From Collinsella sp. (GTDB lineage: Bacteria; Actinomycetota; Coriobacteriia; Coriobacteriales; Coriobacteriaceae), in the NCBI GenBank assembly GCA_019414245.1, contig DXMK01000004.1, positions 1-64,000 on the forward strand: a stretch of DNA of 64,000 nt. Reading direction: 5' to 3'. Under the pieces are notes generated by a model. That model did no database searches. It was not told the origin of the DNA and saw nothing but the letters and a program-made list of their open reading frames with translations. Shown here piece by piece: positions 1 to 7,917 of this stretch. Position numbers and translations under genes: made by a program. How positions within the stretch are numbered: the stretch's first letter is position 1; every line of letters starts with the position of its first letter.

Positions 1-394
1 GTACCGCCTCGCGGTGACATCGTTTTTATGTCAACCTTGGTCTAACAGAGCCTTTTGTTTTGCTCCGGTGGATGGCAATGCGCGGTAATCATGAGGAGTA
101 AGGACGTCTACTGCCTTGCCGATTACTCAAAATAATTGGGGGAGGGGTTAATAATCATATCCGCTATAGCAAAGGACATAAAGAGATGCCAATTTTGTTG
201 ACAAGCGAATGACGATTGGCTGCGAGTCAGCTACCAGCGTAAATAATCGATAAAGAAATGTCGTAAATTGGTGCCAAATGCCCAGATAACACCGCGTCTA
301 TTTTAATTAACTGCTTTGAGCAAACAGTAAAATGCTACTATCTAACTTGCACGTAAGAAAGCAGATTAACGGTTAAGGCTAAGAAGTGGCAGGT
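1..394. other. Non-coding region before the first gene
   Basis: This stretch is noticeably AT-richer than the rest of the window and I see no convincing gene in it. Near its right end an extended -10 like sequence (TG at 333-334, TACTAT at 336-341) could drive the HTH gene that follows. The left edge of the window cuts the region, so an upstream gene end cannot be judged. Confidence 0.5.
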
Positions 395-790
395 ATGTCG
401 GAAGCAACTAGGACTCGCACGCATGCGCCCGAGGTTAGGCAGCGCGCCGTCGAGGTCCTCCAAGAGGGGGTCGGTCATCGCGCCCTCGCCGCGGAGCTTG
501 GCATTCCCCAGGCCACGGCTCGTCAGTGGGCCCGCGCGTATGCCGTGGGCGGTGCCGACGCCGTTCTCAACGCCGGTTCGCATCATCACACCTATTCGTA
601 CGAAGTTAAGCTCGCCGTGGTCAAGGACCGCTTGGAAAACGGCTTAACGGTTCGCGAGGCCATGATCAAGCACAAGATTCCCAGCGAGTCTTCGGTCAAG
701 GCTTGGTGCCGCCAGTATCGCGAGAGCGGTGAGTCCGCGCTGGTTGATAAGCCGCGCGGTCGCAAGCCGCGCGTTAAAAAAGCGGAATAG
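395..790 (+). CDS. Helix-turn-helix protein, IS3/IS150 OrfA-like
   Basis: A basic protein of 131 residues with two helix-turn-helix units: one around residues 10-45 (ELGIPQATARQWARAY) and one around 65-110 (HKIPSESSVKAWCRQY). It ends in a Lys/Arg-rich tail. This double-HTH layout is typical of OrfA (InsJ-like) of IS3/IS150-type elements, where it binds element ends. No OrfB integrase with a DDE domain follows and no inverted ends are visible, so it is either an IS remnant or a domesticated DNA-binding protein. A GTG at 386 is an alternative start with an AAGG at 375-378. A clean terminator follows at 803-825. The family call is fairly sure; the role is unknown. Confidence 0.75.
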   Translation: MSEATRTRTHAPEVRQRAVEVLQEGVGHRALAAELGIPQATARQWARAYAVGGADAVLNAGSHHHTYSYEVKLAVVKDRLENGLTVREAMIKHKIPSESSVKAWCRQYRESGESALVDKPRGRKPRVKKAE

Positions 791-802
791 CGAACGGGAT
801 GG

Positions 803-825
803 TGCGCCCACAGGGGCGCATTTTT
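803..825 (+). terminator. Rho-independent terminator after the HTH gene
   Basis: A perfect 7-bp stem (TGCGCCC at 803-809 with GGGCGCA at 814-820), ACAG loop, followed directly by TTTTT. It sits 12 bases after the stop codon of the HTH gene. Confidence 0.85.
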
Positions 826-1077
826 CTTGCCGCGCCAACTTTTTGGACCGTCGTGAGCCTACTGGAACATCCTCCAAAGTGGTTAATAAACCGCGCGCAG
901 TGGCCCGTGCGCCCGCCGCCGCGATAGGGGGAGCGTCGCCTCTCTGCTCCAAAGCGGACAGACTCCTTACCCCGTACGCCTAAAACTCCCCAGTTGACCG
1001 AAAACCCGCCGTCGCTACTCCTCAACTGAGCTATAACGTTAAACAATTGCAGCGTTTTTGCATGGGGGAGTGATGGT

Positions 1078-3960
1078 ATGACGCTACTGTATTTCCTTAC
1101 CCTGTTTCCGCTGGTACCGGCGCTGGGCATGCTGCTCGCGCGCGGTGACCGCGCCCGCGATGCGGTAGGGCTTGTAGGCTCCGGCATTATTATGGCGGTG
1201 ACAGTTGTAGTCGCCGTCATGTTTTTTGGCACGGGTCCTCAGAGCTTTGAGGTCGCCCCCGGCACCTCGCATGTGCTCTCGATCATCAGCTCCGTCATCG
1301 ACGTAATTCTGTGCGCCGTCATCCTGTACAACGCGTTCAAATATAGGAACGCGCTTACCGGTGTGCTCGGCGTGGTGCAGCTGGTGGGCTCGCTCGCCTT
1401 TGCAGCTATGACGCTGCCCGCGACCGAAGCCGTCACGGCAACGCCGCTCTACCTGGATTACATGAGTGTGATCATGGTGCTTGCCGTCGGCATTGTCGGC
1501 AGCCTTATCTGCGTGTACGCCCTGGGCTACATGAAGGACTTCCAGGCCCACGACGAGCACGAGGCCGCGCTGCGCGGGCAGGCGGCGCCCGACCGACGCC
1601 CGCAGTTCCTGGCGCTTATGTTCCTGTTCCTCTCGGCCATGTTCGTCATCGTGACAAGCGACAACCTTGAGTGGCTGTTCTGTGGCTGGGAAATCACCAC
1701 CGTGTGCTCGTTCCTCATGATTGGCTACACGCGCACGCCCGAGGCCATAAAAAACGCTTTCACCCAGATCATCCTCAACATGCTGGGCGGCATCGCGTTT
1801 TTGGCCGGACTCATATACCTGCACGTTAACGGCATGCCGCTGACCATCTCAGGCATGATCGAGCTTTCCGGCGCCGGAACCGCGCAATCCGCGCTGCTGG
1901 TCATGCCGGTCCTGTTGCTGTCGCTTGCCGCGCTCACCAAGGCCGCGCAGATGCCGTTCCACACTTGGCTGTTGGGTGCCATGGTTGCCCCCACGCCCAC
2001 GAGCGCCCTGCTGCACTCGTCCACCATGGTCAAAGCCGGCGTGTTCCTGATGGTCAAGCTGAGCCCGCTCTATGCCATCTATCCCGTGACCGGCTTTATG
2101 GTCACGAGTGTGGGTGCCATCACGTTTTTGCTCGCTGCCCTCATGGCCATCTCGCAGAGCAACGCCAAACGCGTGCTCGCGTACTCCACCATCTCCAACT
2201 TGGGCCTTATCAGCGCCTGCCTGGGCGTCGGCGCGCCCGAGGCCGTGTGGGCCGCGATCTTCCTGATCCTGTTCCACACGGTGGCCAAGTCGCTGCTGTT
2301 CCTGTGCGTAGGCACGGCCGAGCATCATATCGGCAGCCGCAATATCGAGGACATGGACGGCATGTTCAGCCGCATGCCGCACCTGACGCGTCTGATGATG
2401 CTGGGCATTATGGGCATGTTCGTGGCCCCGTTTGGCATGCTCGTGTCCAAGTGGGGCGCCCTGGTGGCGTTTGCGCAGACCGGCAACGTGCTCATGATCA
2501 TGGTGCTTGCCTTTGGCTCGGCCGCGACGTTCTTCTTCTGGGGCAAGTGGCTTGCCAAGCTTTCGGGCGTCGACCCCACGGCTCAAAACGTTGAGGTCAA
2601 TGTCCATAAGACCGAATGGGTGGCCCTCAACACCATCGCCGCGCTGCTGATTCTGTGCTGCGTGGCGTTCCCGGTTATCTCGAGCGGTCTGGTGTCGCCT
2701 TACTTGGCCATGGTGTTTGGCCGCGTGCCGTACGTTATTGGCAAGGATGCCATGTATCTGATGGTGGTTATCGTGGCTTTTATCGCCGTGGTGCTGCTGA
2801 CTTCATTCCGCGTGAGCAACAAACCGCACGTAAACGTATATCTTTCGGGCGTGGGAACCGACAATTACCGCCATTTCCGCGGCTCGATGGGACACGAGGT
2901 GAAGGCCGAAAAGCGCAATTGGTACTCGGAGGACGCCCTTGGCGAGAAGCGTATTGGCCCCGCGGGTAGCGTCGTGTGCTGCAGCATTATCTTGTTTGCG
3001 CTGCTGTGTTGCGCGTGGATTGGGCCCGAGAGACTTGCCATGAGTGCGCCCTCGGTGCTGCGCGGTAAGTATTTTGAAGGTTCGGGTGTCGTGGGCATAT
3101 TTATTGGTACCGTGGCGTTTGCCTTGATTGCGCCGCTTGTGGGTGGCCTGATCGACGGCCTTGACCGCAAGCTTTCGGCCCGCATGCAGGGCCGTGTGGG
3201 CCCGCGCCTGCTGCAACCGTTCTACGACGTTGCCAAGCTGCTGCGCAAGGCTCCTGCCAGCGTAAACACCACGGACGATACCTATATGGCATGTGCGCTC
3301 ATCTTTACCGTGGTAGGCGGCGGCATCTTTGTGTCGGGTTCCAACACGCTGCTGTGTGCTTTTATGGTGACGCTCGCCGCGATCTTTGTGGTGCTGGCGT
3401 CCGCCTCGACGCAAAGCCCGTTTGCGCAGGTCGGCGCCGATCGCGAGTTGCTGCAGGTTATGAGCTACGAGCCCGCCGTTCTGCTGATGAGCGTGGGCCT
3501 GTATCTCGCCACCGATAGCTTTGATTCCATCGCCGTGACCGGGCAGTCGGCGCCCATCATCGTGTACAGTGCGCCCATTTTCCTTGCGCTGCTCGCGGTG
3601 CTCACCATCAAGCTGCGTAAGTCGCCGTTTGACCTTTCGTACTCGCATCACGCGCATCAGGAGATTGTCCAGGGCGTCGCCACCGAGATGAGCGGCAGCA
3701 CGCTGGCCAAGATGACCCTTATGCACTGGTGCGAGACCGTGCTGTTTTTGATGTGGGTGGGCATGTTCTTTGTTTGGGACAACCCGGTGAGCTGGGTGGT
3801 CGCCCTGGTCGTCATGGCCGCGACGTATTTTGTCGAGGTGCTGATCGACAACACCTTCGCCCGTAGCACCTGGCGCAGCTGCTTTAAGCTCGGCTGGGGC
3901 GTGGCGCTGGTGTTTGGCCTGCTCAACCTTATGCCCATCCTCGTCGACGTGTTTATTTAG
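1078..3960 (+). CDS. Ech-type hydrogenase membrane subunit, EchA-EchB fusion
   Basis: A polytopic membrane protein of 960 residues joining two subunits that are normally separate. Residues 1 to about 600 are a NuoL/ND5/HyfB-like antiporter module with the family core near 200-320 (a lysine and histidine in the segment AALTKAAQMPFHTWL). After a hydrophilic linker (about 600-650), residues 650-960 are a NuoH/HycD/EchB-like module with its hallmark loop GLIDGLDRKLSARMQGRVGP and a quinone-site-like stretch ending in LRKSPFDLS. Together they should form the ion-translocating arm of a group 4 [NiFe] hydrogenase, coupling ferredoxin-driven H2 formation to ion export. It is the first gene of a tight five-gene operon (12 bases to the next gene). 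The ATG at 1078 has a GGGGGAG Shine-Dalgarno 7 bases upstream. The continuous frame argues for a true fusion. Confidence 0.9.
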   Translation: MTLLYFLTLFPLVPALGMLLARGDRARDAVGLVGSGIIMAVTVVVAVMFFGTGPQSFEVAPGTSHVLSIISSVIDVILCAVILYNAFKYRNALTGVLGVVQLVGSLAFAAMTLPATEAVTATPLYLDYMSVIMVLAVGIVGSLICVYALGYMKDFQAHDEHEAALRGQAAPDRRPQFLALMFLFLSAMFVIVTSDNLEWLFCGWEITTVCSFLMIGYTRTPEAIKNAFTQIILNMLGGIAFLAGLIYLHVNGMPLTISGMIELSGAGTAQSALLVMPVLLLSLAALTKAAQMPFHTWLLGAMVAPTPTSALLHSSTMVKAGVFLMVKLSPLYAIYPVTGFMVTSVGAITFLLAALMAISQSNAKRVLAYSTISNLGLISACLGVGAPEAVWAAIFLILFHTVAKSLLFLCVGTAEHHIGSRNIEDMDGMFSRMPHLTRLMMLGIMGMFVAPFGMLVSKWGALVAFAQTGNVLMIMVLAFGSAATFFFWGKWLAKLSGVDPTAQNVEVNVHKTEWVALNTIAALLILCCVAFPVISSGLVSPYLAMVFGRVPYVIGKDAMYLMVVIVAFIAVVLLTSFRVSNKPHVNVYLSGVGTDNYRHFRGSMGHEVKAEKRNWYSEDALGEKRIGPAGSVVCCSIILFALLCCAWIGPERLAMSAPSVLRGKYFEGSGVVGIFIGTVAFALIAPLVGGLIDGLDRKLSARMQGRVGPRLLQPFYDVAKLLRKAPASVNTTDDTYMACALIFTVVGGGIFVSGSNTLLCAFMVTLAAIFVVLASASTQSPFAQVGADRELLQVMSYEPAVLLMSVGLYLATDSFDSIAVTGQSAPIIVYSAPIFLALLAVLTIKLRKSPFDLSYSHHAHQEIVQGVATEMSGSTLAKMTLMHWCETVLFLMWVGMFFVWDNPVSWVVALVVMAATYFVEVLIDNTFARSTWRSCFKLGWGVALVFGLLNLMPILVDVFI

Positions 3961-3972
3961 GAGGCGGCATCC

Positions 3973-4548
3973 ATGGATCATAAAATGTCGCGCTCGCCGT
4001 GGGTTATTCATTACGACGGCTCGAGCTGCAACGGATGCGATATCGAGGTGCTTGCTTCGCTCACGCCACTGTTCGACGCGGAGCGCTTTGGCGTGGTCAA
4101 CACCGGCAACCCCAAGCATGCGGATATCTTTTTGGTGACGGGGTCGGTCAATGCCCAGAACCTGCCCGTCGTGCGCCAGATCTACAACCAGATGCTCGAG
4201 CCCAAGTGCGTGGTGGCCTGCGGCATCTGCGCGTGTTCGGGCGGCGTATTCCGCGATGCCTATAACGTGATCGGCGGCGTGGACCGCGCAATCCCCGTGG
4301 ACGTGTACGCGCCCGGGTGTGCCATTCGCCCCGAGACCATGATCGATGCCATCGTGGAGGCGTGCGGCATCCTGGACCAGAAGGAGGCCGTGATGCGCGC
4401 CGGCGGCGATCCGCTTACCGTGGGCGGTGCCGCTACCTGGGACGGTGGTGTTGAGCTGGGCGAGGACGGGTTTGTGGCAGCTGCGGGGGCCGGCGACGCG
4501 ACCGCCGGGAAGTCCGCCACGCCCGCCGCTGCAAAGGAGGCCGAGTAA
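3973..4548 (+). CDS. Ech-type hydrogenase small subunit (NuoB-like, EchC)
   Basis: A 191-residue NuoB/HycG/EchC-like protein carrying the [4Fe-4S] cluster proximal to the NiFe site. The ligand pattern is visible: C19 and C22 (SSCNGC), C86 in a CGICACSGG segment, and C116 in PGCAIRPE. Residues after about 150 form an Ala/Gly-rich tail not needed for the fold. It would pass electrons between the ferredoxin subunit and the large subunit, in the peripheral arm on the cytoplasmic face. Its stop codon overlaps the ATG of the next gene by one base, indicating translational coupling. Confidence 0.92.
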   Translation: MDHKMSRSPWVIHYDGSSCNGCDIEVLASLTPLFDAERFGVVNTGNPKHADIFLVTGSVNAQNLPVVRQIYNQMLEPKCVVACGICACSGGVFRDAYNVIGGVDRAIPVDVYAPGCAIRPETMIDAIVEACGILDQKEAVMRAGGDPLTVGGAATWDGGVELGEDGFVAAAGAGDATAGKSATPAAAKEAE

Positions 4549-5264
4549 TGCAAAAGGCTATCTATACCACCGTCGGGATCGACGAGCTCCTGTCGCATGT
4601 CCAGGCGCTTAAGGGCGTCGGTGCACGCTTTGTGCAAATGCACGCCGAGCGCAGCGTCGACGACGGCTCGTATCGCTTGGTCTATACGTTTATCAACGTT
4701 CGTGCTGCTCAGAAGCATATTGCGCAGGACGGCAGCTATGCGATTGAGAGCCTGGTGGTCAAGGGCATCGATCAGTACCAGGAGATTCCGTCCATCAGCT
4801 CGTACTATCCGGCGGTATTTCCGTTTGAGAACGAAGCGCACGACCTGTTTGGGCTTGCCATCACCGACATGCAGATCGACTTTAAAGGCTTTTTCTACCA
4901 GGTTTCGACTGCCGAGCCCATGAGCGTTATCACGCCCGAGGTGAAGGCTGCGCGCGAGAAGGCCATGAAGGTCCGCGCGGCTGCCGAGGCCAAGGCGCGC
5001 AAAGCCGCGGCCGAGAAGGCCGCCGCGGCTGCGGCCGCTGCGGGGGAGGGCGTTGTGGGCGCTGGCGATGCTGCGGGCGCCTCTGCTCAGCCCGCTGCGG
5101 CAACCGGCTCCGATGCTCAGCACGATGAGGCTGCTGCGAAGGCCGCGCTCAAGGCCGCCGAGATGGAGGCAAAGCTCGCCGCCATGGATCCCGAGAAAGC
5201 GGCCAAGGTCCGCGCGGCGCTTGCCGCCAAGGCCGCCCGCGACAAGCAGAAAGAGGAGGCGTAA
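4548..5264 (+). CDS. Ech-type hydrogenase NuoC-like subunit (EchD) with Ala/Lys-rich tail
   Basis: 238 residues. The first ~125 resemble NuoC/HycE-N/EchD, a structural subunit of the peripheral arm, including the conserved FPFENEAHDLFGL segment. Residues about 130-238 are a low-complexity tail of alternating Ala, Lys and Glu, likely helical or disordered, which ordinary EchD proteins (about 110-140 residues) lack. The tail is of unknown function. The gene starts one base inside the stop of the preceding gene and ends 5 bases before the large-subunit gene. Confidence 0.88.
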   Translation: MQKAIYTTVGIDELLSHVQALKGVGARFVQMHAERSVDDGSYRLVYTFINVRAAQKHIAQDGSYAIESLVVKGIDQYQEIPSISSYYPAVFPFENEAHDLFGLAITDMQIDFKGFFYQVSTAEPMSVITPEVKAAREKAMKVRAAAEAKARKAAAEKAAAAAAAAGEGVVGAGDAAGASAQPAAATGSDAQHDEAAAKAALKAAEMEAKLAAMDPEKAAKVRAALAAKAARDKQKEEA

Positions 5265-5269
5265 GGCCC

Positions 5270-6358
5270 ATGGCACATCGCTCCGTTATTCCGTTTGGCC
5301 CGCAGCACCCGGTGCTGCCCGAGCCGCTTCATCTGGACCTGGTGATCGAGGACGACCGCGTCATCGAGGCAATTCCGCAGATCGGCTTTGTGCACCGCGG
5401 GCTCGAGAAGCTCACCGAAAAGCGCGATATGCATCAGTTTGGCTACATCGCCGAGCGCATCTGCGGCATTTGCGCCGTGGGCCACAGCTGCGGCTATGCC
5501 AGCGCCTGCGAACGCATGCTCGACATCGAGGTGCCCGGCCGCGTGCAGTATATTCGCACCATTCTGCACGAGCTTTCGCGCATCCACTCGCATCTGCTGT
5601 GGCTGGGCCTGCTCGCCGACGCCTTTGGTTTTGAGGCGCTGTTCTATCGGTCGTGGACCCTGCGCGAGCAGATTCTCAAGATCTTTGAGCGCACGTGCGG
5701 CGGGCGTGTGATTCTGTCGATTAACGAGATCGGCGGCCTTAAGCACGATATCGAGGACTCCGAGCTGGCGGGCATTGTCCAGATGCTCGACGCCATGCGC
5801 CCCGACTACGAGGCCCTGGTGCATACGTTTTTGGACGACGACAGCTGCGGCGAGCGTCTGCATGGCGTGGGCGTGATCAGCAAGAAGGACGCGCTGGAGC
5901 TTTCGATGGTCGGCCCGTTTGGGCGCGCCTCGGGCGTGGACTATGACGTGCGCATGTTTGGCGACGGCGCCTATGCGGATCTGGCTGCGTTTGAGCCAAT
6001 TGTCGCTACCGATGGCGACTGCTATGCCCGCTGCCAGGTGCGTTGCGCCGAGGTCACGCAGGCTATGGACATCATCAAGGAGCTTGTGGGCAAGATTCCG
6101 CACGACGGTATCGGTGGGCGCACCAAGCTTACGCCAGCCGACGGCGCGCGCGGCGAGGTTGTGATTGAGCAGCCGCGCGGCGAGGCGTATTACTATGTGC
6201 GCGGCAACGGCACCAAGAACTTGGACCGTTTTCGCGTGCGCACGCCGACGTCGCAAAATCTGGCGGGTCTGACGCATGCGCTGCAGGGCGTGCTCATTGC
6301 CAACGTGCCCATGATTATCCTGACCATCGACCCCTGCATTAGCTGCACGGAAAGGTAG
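5270..6358 (+). CDS. Ech-type [NiFe] hydrogenase large subunit (NuoD-like, EchE)
   Basis: The 362-residue catalytic subunit. Both nickel-binding pairs are intact: RICGIC (C65, C68) with a following GH, and DPCISC (C356, C359) at the very end. This separates it from Complex I NuoD, which lost these cysteines, and supports real H2 chemistry. The protein ends TER immediately after the last motif. Other NiFe hydrogenases such as E. coli HycE carry a C-terminal extension removed by a maturation protease just after the equivalent Arg, so this protein appears to be made already in the mature form. CooH and Ech large subunits are also reported to lack the extension. Hyp maturation genes are not in the window. 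Confidence 0.94.
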   Translation: MAHRSVIPFGPQHPVLPEPLHLDLVIEDDRVIEAIPQIGFVHRGLEKLTEKRDMHQFGYIAERICGICAVGHSCGYASACERMLDIEVPGRVQYIRTILHELSRIHSHLLWLGLLADAFGFEALFYRSWTLREQILKIFERTCGGRVILSINEIGGLKHDIEDSELAGIVQMLDAMRPDYEALVHTFLDDDSCGERLHGVGVISKKDALELSMVGPFGRASGVDYDVRMFGDGAYADLAAFEPIVATDGDCYARCQVRCAEVTQAMDIIKELVGKIPHDGIGGRTKLTPADGARGEVVIEQPRGEAYYYVRGNGTKNLDRFRVRTPTSQNLAGLTHALQGVLIANVPMIILTIDPCISCTER

Positions 6359-6365
6359 GCACGGC

Positions 6366-6707
6366 ATGAGTTTGCTGACATTTGCCAAGACGGCCTTGGG
6401 TTCTATGGTCAAGCAGCCGGTAACGGTGCGCTATCCGCAGGAGAAGCTCGCGGCACCCGAGCGCCTGCGCGGGCATATCGTCAACGATATGGACGTGTGC
6501 ATCTGCTGCGGCATGTGCGCGCGCCGTTGCCCGGCGGGTGCACTTGCGGTCGATCGCAAGGGCGGAACGTGGTCGATTGACCCGTATGCCTGCGTGGTGT
6601 GCGGTGAGTGCATCGAGAGCTGCCCCAAGCACTGCCTGACTATGGACACCGCCCGCACTCCAGTCGCAGCGGACAAGACTCCCACAGTAGAAACCAAACC
6701 GGAATAG
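6366..6707 (+). CDS. Ech-type hydrogenase 2[4Fe-4S] ferredoxin subunit (NuoI-like, EchF)
   Basis: A 113-residue NuoI/HycF/EchF-like polyferredoxin. Two cluster motifs are clear: CICCGMCARRCP near residues 39-50 and CVVCGECIESCP near 75-86. It would be the entry point for electrons from soluble ferredoxin into the complex. It is the last gene of the operon, 7 bases after the large-subunit gene, and is followed by a strong hairpin at 6729-6762. Confidence 0.92.
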   Translation: MSLLTFAKTALGSMVKQPVTVRYPQEKLAAPERLRGHIVNDMDVCICCGMCARRCPAGALAVDRKGGTWSIDPYACVVCGECIESCPKHCLTMDTARTPVAADKTPTVETKPE

Positions 6708-6728
6708 CGCTGGAATAGAACTGGAATA

Positions 6729-6762
6729 GGGGCCGGTGGGGCAAAAATGCCCCACCGGCCCC
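6729..6762 (+). terminator. Strong hairpin after the hydrogenase operon
   Basis: A perfect 14-bp inverted repeat (6729-6742 with 6749-6762) with loop AAAAAT, 21 bases after the last stop codon of the Ech operon. No T-run follows, so it may act as a factor-assisted terminator or an mRNA 3' end stabiliser. Confidence 0.65.
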
Positions 6763-7287
6763 GCGCGTGAACGCGTGTGCGGGCCGCCACGCGACCCGTC
6801 CAGCCCGAAAATGACCCGCCTGCCACGAAATGGGCCCATTTACTACTTTTGGGCGCCAATCCCCAACCACGGCAAAAAATGTGAAAACAAAACCGCAGGT
6901 AGAACGCCTGCGGTTTTCCGGAAAACGGGGGTATGGTCGGGGGTATCGAGTCAAACGTAGTAGATGGGCAGGTTTCGTGGCGAGCGGTTCCAGCTGATCC
7001 CTTGGGAACGGAGGAAAACGGATCATTTTGGTCTCGCGAGGCTTGCGGAGGCGCTCGTGCAGGGCCGCCCGAACAAAACTATGCCGGTTTACTACGATGA
7101 ACTCGACATTCCCGACCATGACTGCATTTTTCTAAATATCGCAAGCGTTCTACCTGCGGTTTTGGAAGCGCGCAATTTGCCGTGGTCGAAGGTGGGCGAT
7201 TCATCGTAGTAAACCGACATAGTTTTGAAATGGCATTAAATCGATAGCAGCCATTTTGCTATGCCGGGGTGGTCGGTTGTTGGGTAA
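6763..7287. repeat. Intergenic region with nested inverted repeats
   Basis: There is no convincing gene here. It holds an 11-bp perfect hairpin with T-rich flank (6889-6899 with 6907-6917), which could terminate in either direction. It also holds a weaker pair GCCCATTTACTAC (from 6834) with its one-mismatch complement ending near 6968, and a 28-bp inverted repeat with a single mismatch (7074-7101 and 7200-7227) around a 98-bp centre. The 28-bp arms both contain TTTACTACG, so these look like copies of one palindromic repeat family. A small open frame at 6964-7209 ends inside the right arm and is not convincing. Confidence 0.6.
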
Positions 7288-7917
7288 TTACCCTCGCAGG
7301 TAGGCGATGGCGATCTGCGTGCGGTTGCGTAGGCCCATTTTGGCAAGGATCGAGCTGATGTGGTTGCGCACCGTGCCTTCGCCCATGTAAGCGGCGGCGG
7401 CAATCTCCTTGTTATCGAGGCCGCGGGCGATGAGCTCGGCGACTTCGAACTCACGGTCGGTCAGGCTGGCAAAGGCGGCGGGTCGGCGAGGCGTGCTGGC
7501 ATCGGCGCCTGTCCCGTCAAAATCGATGTCCTCGATCGCCTTGCCCTCGAGCACGCGTTTGCCGTCCATGACCTGCGCCAACGCCGGTGGAATAGCGGCG
7601 ACATCGGTTTTGATCAGGTAGCCGCGGGCGCCCAGCTTGAGCGCCGACACAATGTACTCGTCATCCGAGAATGTTGTCAGAAACACCACGCGCGCCGCAG
7701 GGTCGCGCTCGAGGATCTCGCGCGCCGCCGATAGGCCGTCGCGTCCCGGCATCTGAATGTCGAGCAGTGCAATATCGGGTGCGTGTTCGGCATAGAGCGA
7801 AACCGCGTCGTTGCCGTTGGCGCCGGTGCCCACTACCTCGATCTGCGGCTGGGCGCCCAGGATAATCTTGAGCGAATCGACCACTAGGCGGTCGTCGTCG
7901 ACAACAATGAGCCTCAT
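7288..7917 (-). CDS. NarL/LuxR-family response regulator
   Basis: 209 residues: a receiver domain at 1-120 with phospho-acceptor Asp in the segment DIALLDIQMPGRDG, and a C-terminal LuxR-type HTH (about 145-205, LTDREFEVAELIARGLDNKEIA). It overlaps the upstream histidine kinase gene by four bases (ATGA-type coupling), so the two form a two-component system. The divergent ABC-2 export operon starting at 9259 is the obvious candidate target, in the manner of DesKR/LiaRS-type systems; this is inference from position. Confidence 0.93.
   Translation of the reverse strand: MRLIVVDDDRLVVDSLKIILGAQPQIEVVGTGANGNDAVSLYAEHAPDIALLDIQMPGRDGLSAAREILERDPAARVVFLTTFSDDEYIVSALKLGARGYLIKTDVAAIPPALAQVMDGKRVLEGKAIEDIDFDGTGADASTPRRPAAFASLTDREFEVAELIARGLDNKEIAAAAYMGEGTVRNHISSILAKMGLRNRTQIAIAYLRG

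Noticed and set aside
395..790. Complete IS3-type element at the left end
   Set aside because: Only an OrfA-like gene is present; no OrfB integrase or terminal inverted repeats are seen.
6964..7209. Open frame of 81 codons between the hydrogenase operon and the response regulator
   Set aside because: No recognisable domain or good ribosome site, and it ends inside an inverted-repeat arm, so it is probably chance.
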